Notes under the pieces: generated by a model
What the model was told of the DNA's origin: nothing
Databases searched by the model: none
Seen by the model: only the letters and a program-made list of their open reading frames with translations
In this document: positions 51,840 through 52,344 of the stretch, in pieces
Layout: every line of letters begins with the position of its first letter
Numbering within the stretch: position 1 is the first letter of the stretch
Made by a program: the position numbers and the translations under genes
NCBI RefSeq assembly: GCF_007997005.1
Contig: NZ_VOSL01000047.1
Coordinates: 1 to 52,344 of the forward strand
Direction: 5' to 3'
Origin: Lujinxingia vulgaris
GTDB lineage: Bacteria > Myxococcota_A > Bradymonadia > Bradymonadales > Bradymonadaceae
Length of the DNA: 52,344 nt

Positions 51840-52344
51840 TCAGCGAATCACGAAGGGATACGTGATCGGCAGCTCGCTCTTCGACTCGGGGAAACGCATC
51901 GAGTTCACCACGCGCTCAATGCACCCGCCAAGGTCAGTACCGGCCATCGGACCGCCCTGCACGCTGGCACCGGTGACGTTGCCGGCCGGCTGCACGGCGA
52001 AGCGCACGCGCGCCGTCCCGCTGAGGCCACCGGAGTTGGAGTCACGAGCACACCCGGCGATCTGCGAGTTGTACTTACGAATCGTCCCCGCCACCTGGGA
52101 GCGCGACAGGCTATCCGGCACGTTCTTCGCCGCTGCCGGGGCGCTACCGCCGGAACCGCTCGACGAGCTTCCCGAACGATCCAGCTGACCGATGATCGAG
52201 TCCACGCCACTTCCCGACGAGCCGGTGTTGCGCGACGCCGTGCGCTCCGGCTCCGGCTCGGGCTCACTGCGGCGAGTGCGGGTACGCGAGCTGGACCGCT
52301 CCTTACGAGCCGGGGCCTCCGCGCGGGCTTCTTCTTTCTCTTCA
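51840..52344 (-). CDS. AgmX/PglI C-terminal-domain (TonB-like) protein, N-terminus beyond the window
   Basis: Only the last ~168 codons are in the window, and the frame is open to the right edge. The visible N-terminal part is charged and low-complexity (Glu/Ala/Lys, then SSSRTRTRRS and EPEPEPE), then Gly/Ser-rich. The last ~95 residues are the TonB-like AgmX/PglI C-terminal domain: SRSQVAGTIRKYNSQIAGC, GTARVRFAVQPAGNV, CIERVVNSMRFPES and the terminal ITYPFVIR. Such proteins in Myxococcota take part in gliding or envelope energy coupling. A GTG at 52205 is in frame but is internal to the protein. Confidence 0.88.
   Translation of the reverse strand, partial: EEKEEARAEAPARKERSSSRTRTRRSEPEPEPERTASRNTGSSGSGVDSIIGQLDRSGSSSSGSGGSAPAAAKNVPDSLSRSQVAGTIRKYNSQIAGCARDSNSGGLSGTARVRFAVQPAGNVTGASVQGGPMAGTDLGGCIERVVNSMRFPESKSELPITYPFVIR

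Overview
The window is about 52 kb of high-GC DNA with strong G/C bias at third codon positions, densely coding on both strands. Gene content suggests a Gram-negative member of the Myxococcota, most like the Bradymonadales. Pointers are a Tad pilus with FHA domains, an AgmX/PglI-type TonB-like protein, kinase-fold proteins with membrane tails, many lipoproteins, a GGDEF regulator with extra receivers, a Tgl/PilW-like TPR lipoprotein and sigma-54-like promoters. The taxonomy is inference. I saw no rRNA, tRNA, transposase, phage gene or CRISPR array.

1-6.9 kb (minus strand): Tad/Flp pilus assembly genes in the order cpaB, terminator, secretin (cpaC/rcpA), FHA-CpaF ATPase, TadB, TadC, and an FHA protein cut by the left edge. 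Both cpaB and the secretin gene are preceded by nearly the same sigma-54-like -24/-12 element. 7-17 kb: two divergent SDR/NmrA-like proteins, a YfbR-type HD phosphohydrolase, 4-hydroxyphenylpyruvate dioxygenase, a PhnD-type lipoprotein with a single-chain PhnC-PhnE ATPase-permease, a diguanylate cyclase with degenerate receivers, and a DUF4388/PATAN-like protein. 17-24 kb: a small protein of unknown family, a TrmA/RlmD-family protein without its catalytic residues, a membrane-anchored pseudokinase, a GT4 glycosyltransferase and a tandem universal stress protein.

23.9-31.9 kb (plus strand): the most unusual block. A 1224-residue protein joins a kinase-like domain, a Cas4/Dna2-type Fe-S nuclease and a complete SF1 helicase. 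It overlaps a lipoprotein gene by 4 nt, which overlaps a CPBP intramembrane protease gene by 8 nt. A membrane protein carrying a 54-unit Glu-X dipeptide tract follows. 32-40 kb: a ferritin-like protein, LemA with an M48 protease, a very large CehA/McbA-type PHP lipoprotein with a His-rich tail, and a protein of unknown family.

40.1-40.7 kb: a non-genic stretch holding two different tandem arrays (43 bp x 4 and 42 bp x 4), the first bounded by perfect 17-bp inverted repeats. 40.7-49.3 kb: an AckA-PduL fusion, a YceI protein, then a TetR regulator with a flavin monooxygenase, a BASS-type transporter, a double-SDR fusion and an aldo/keto reductase. A TetR-like palindrome sits in the monooxygenase/transporter divergent promoter, suggesting one regulated redox-and-transport locus for a steroid- or lipid-like compound (inference). 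49.3-52.3 kb: a PilW/Tgl-like TPR lipoprotein, RqcH (NFACT), and an AgmX/PglI-type protein that runs off the right edge.
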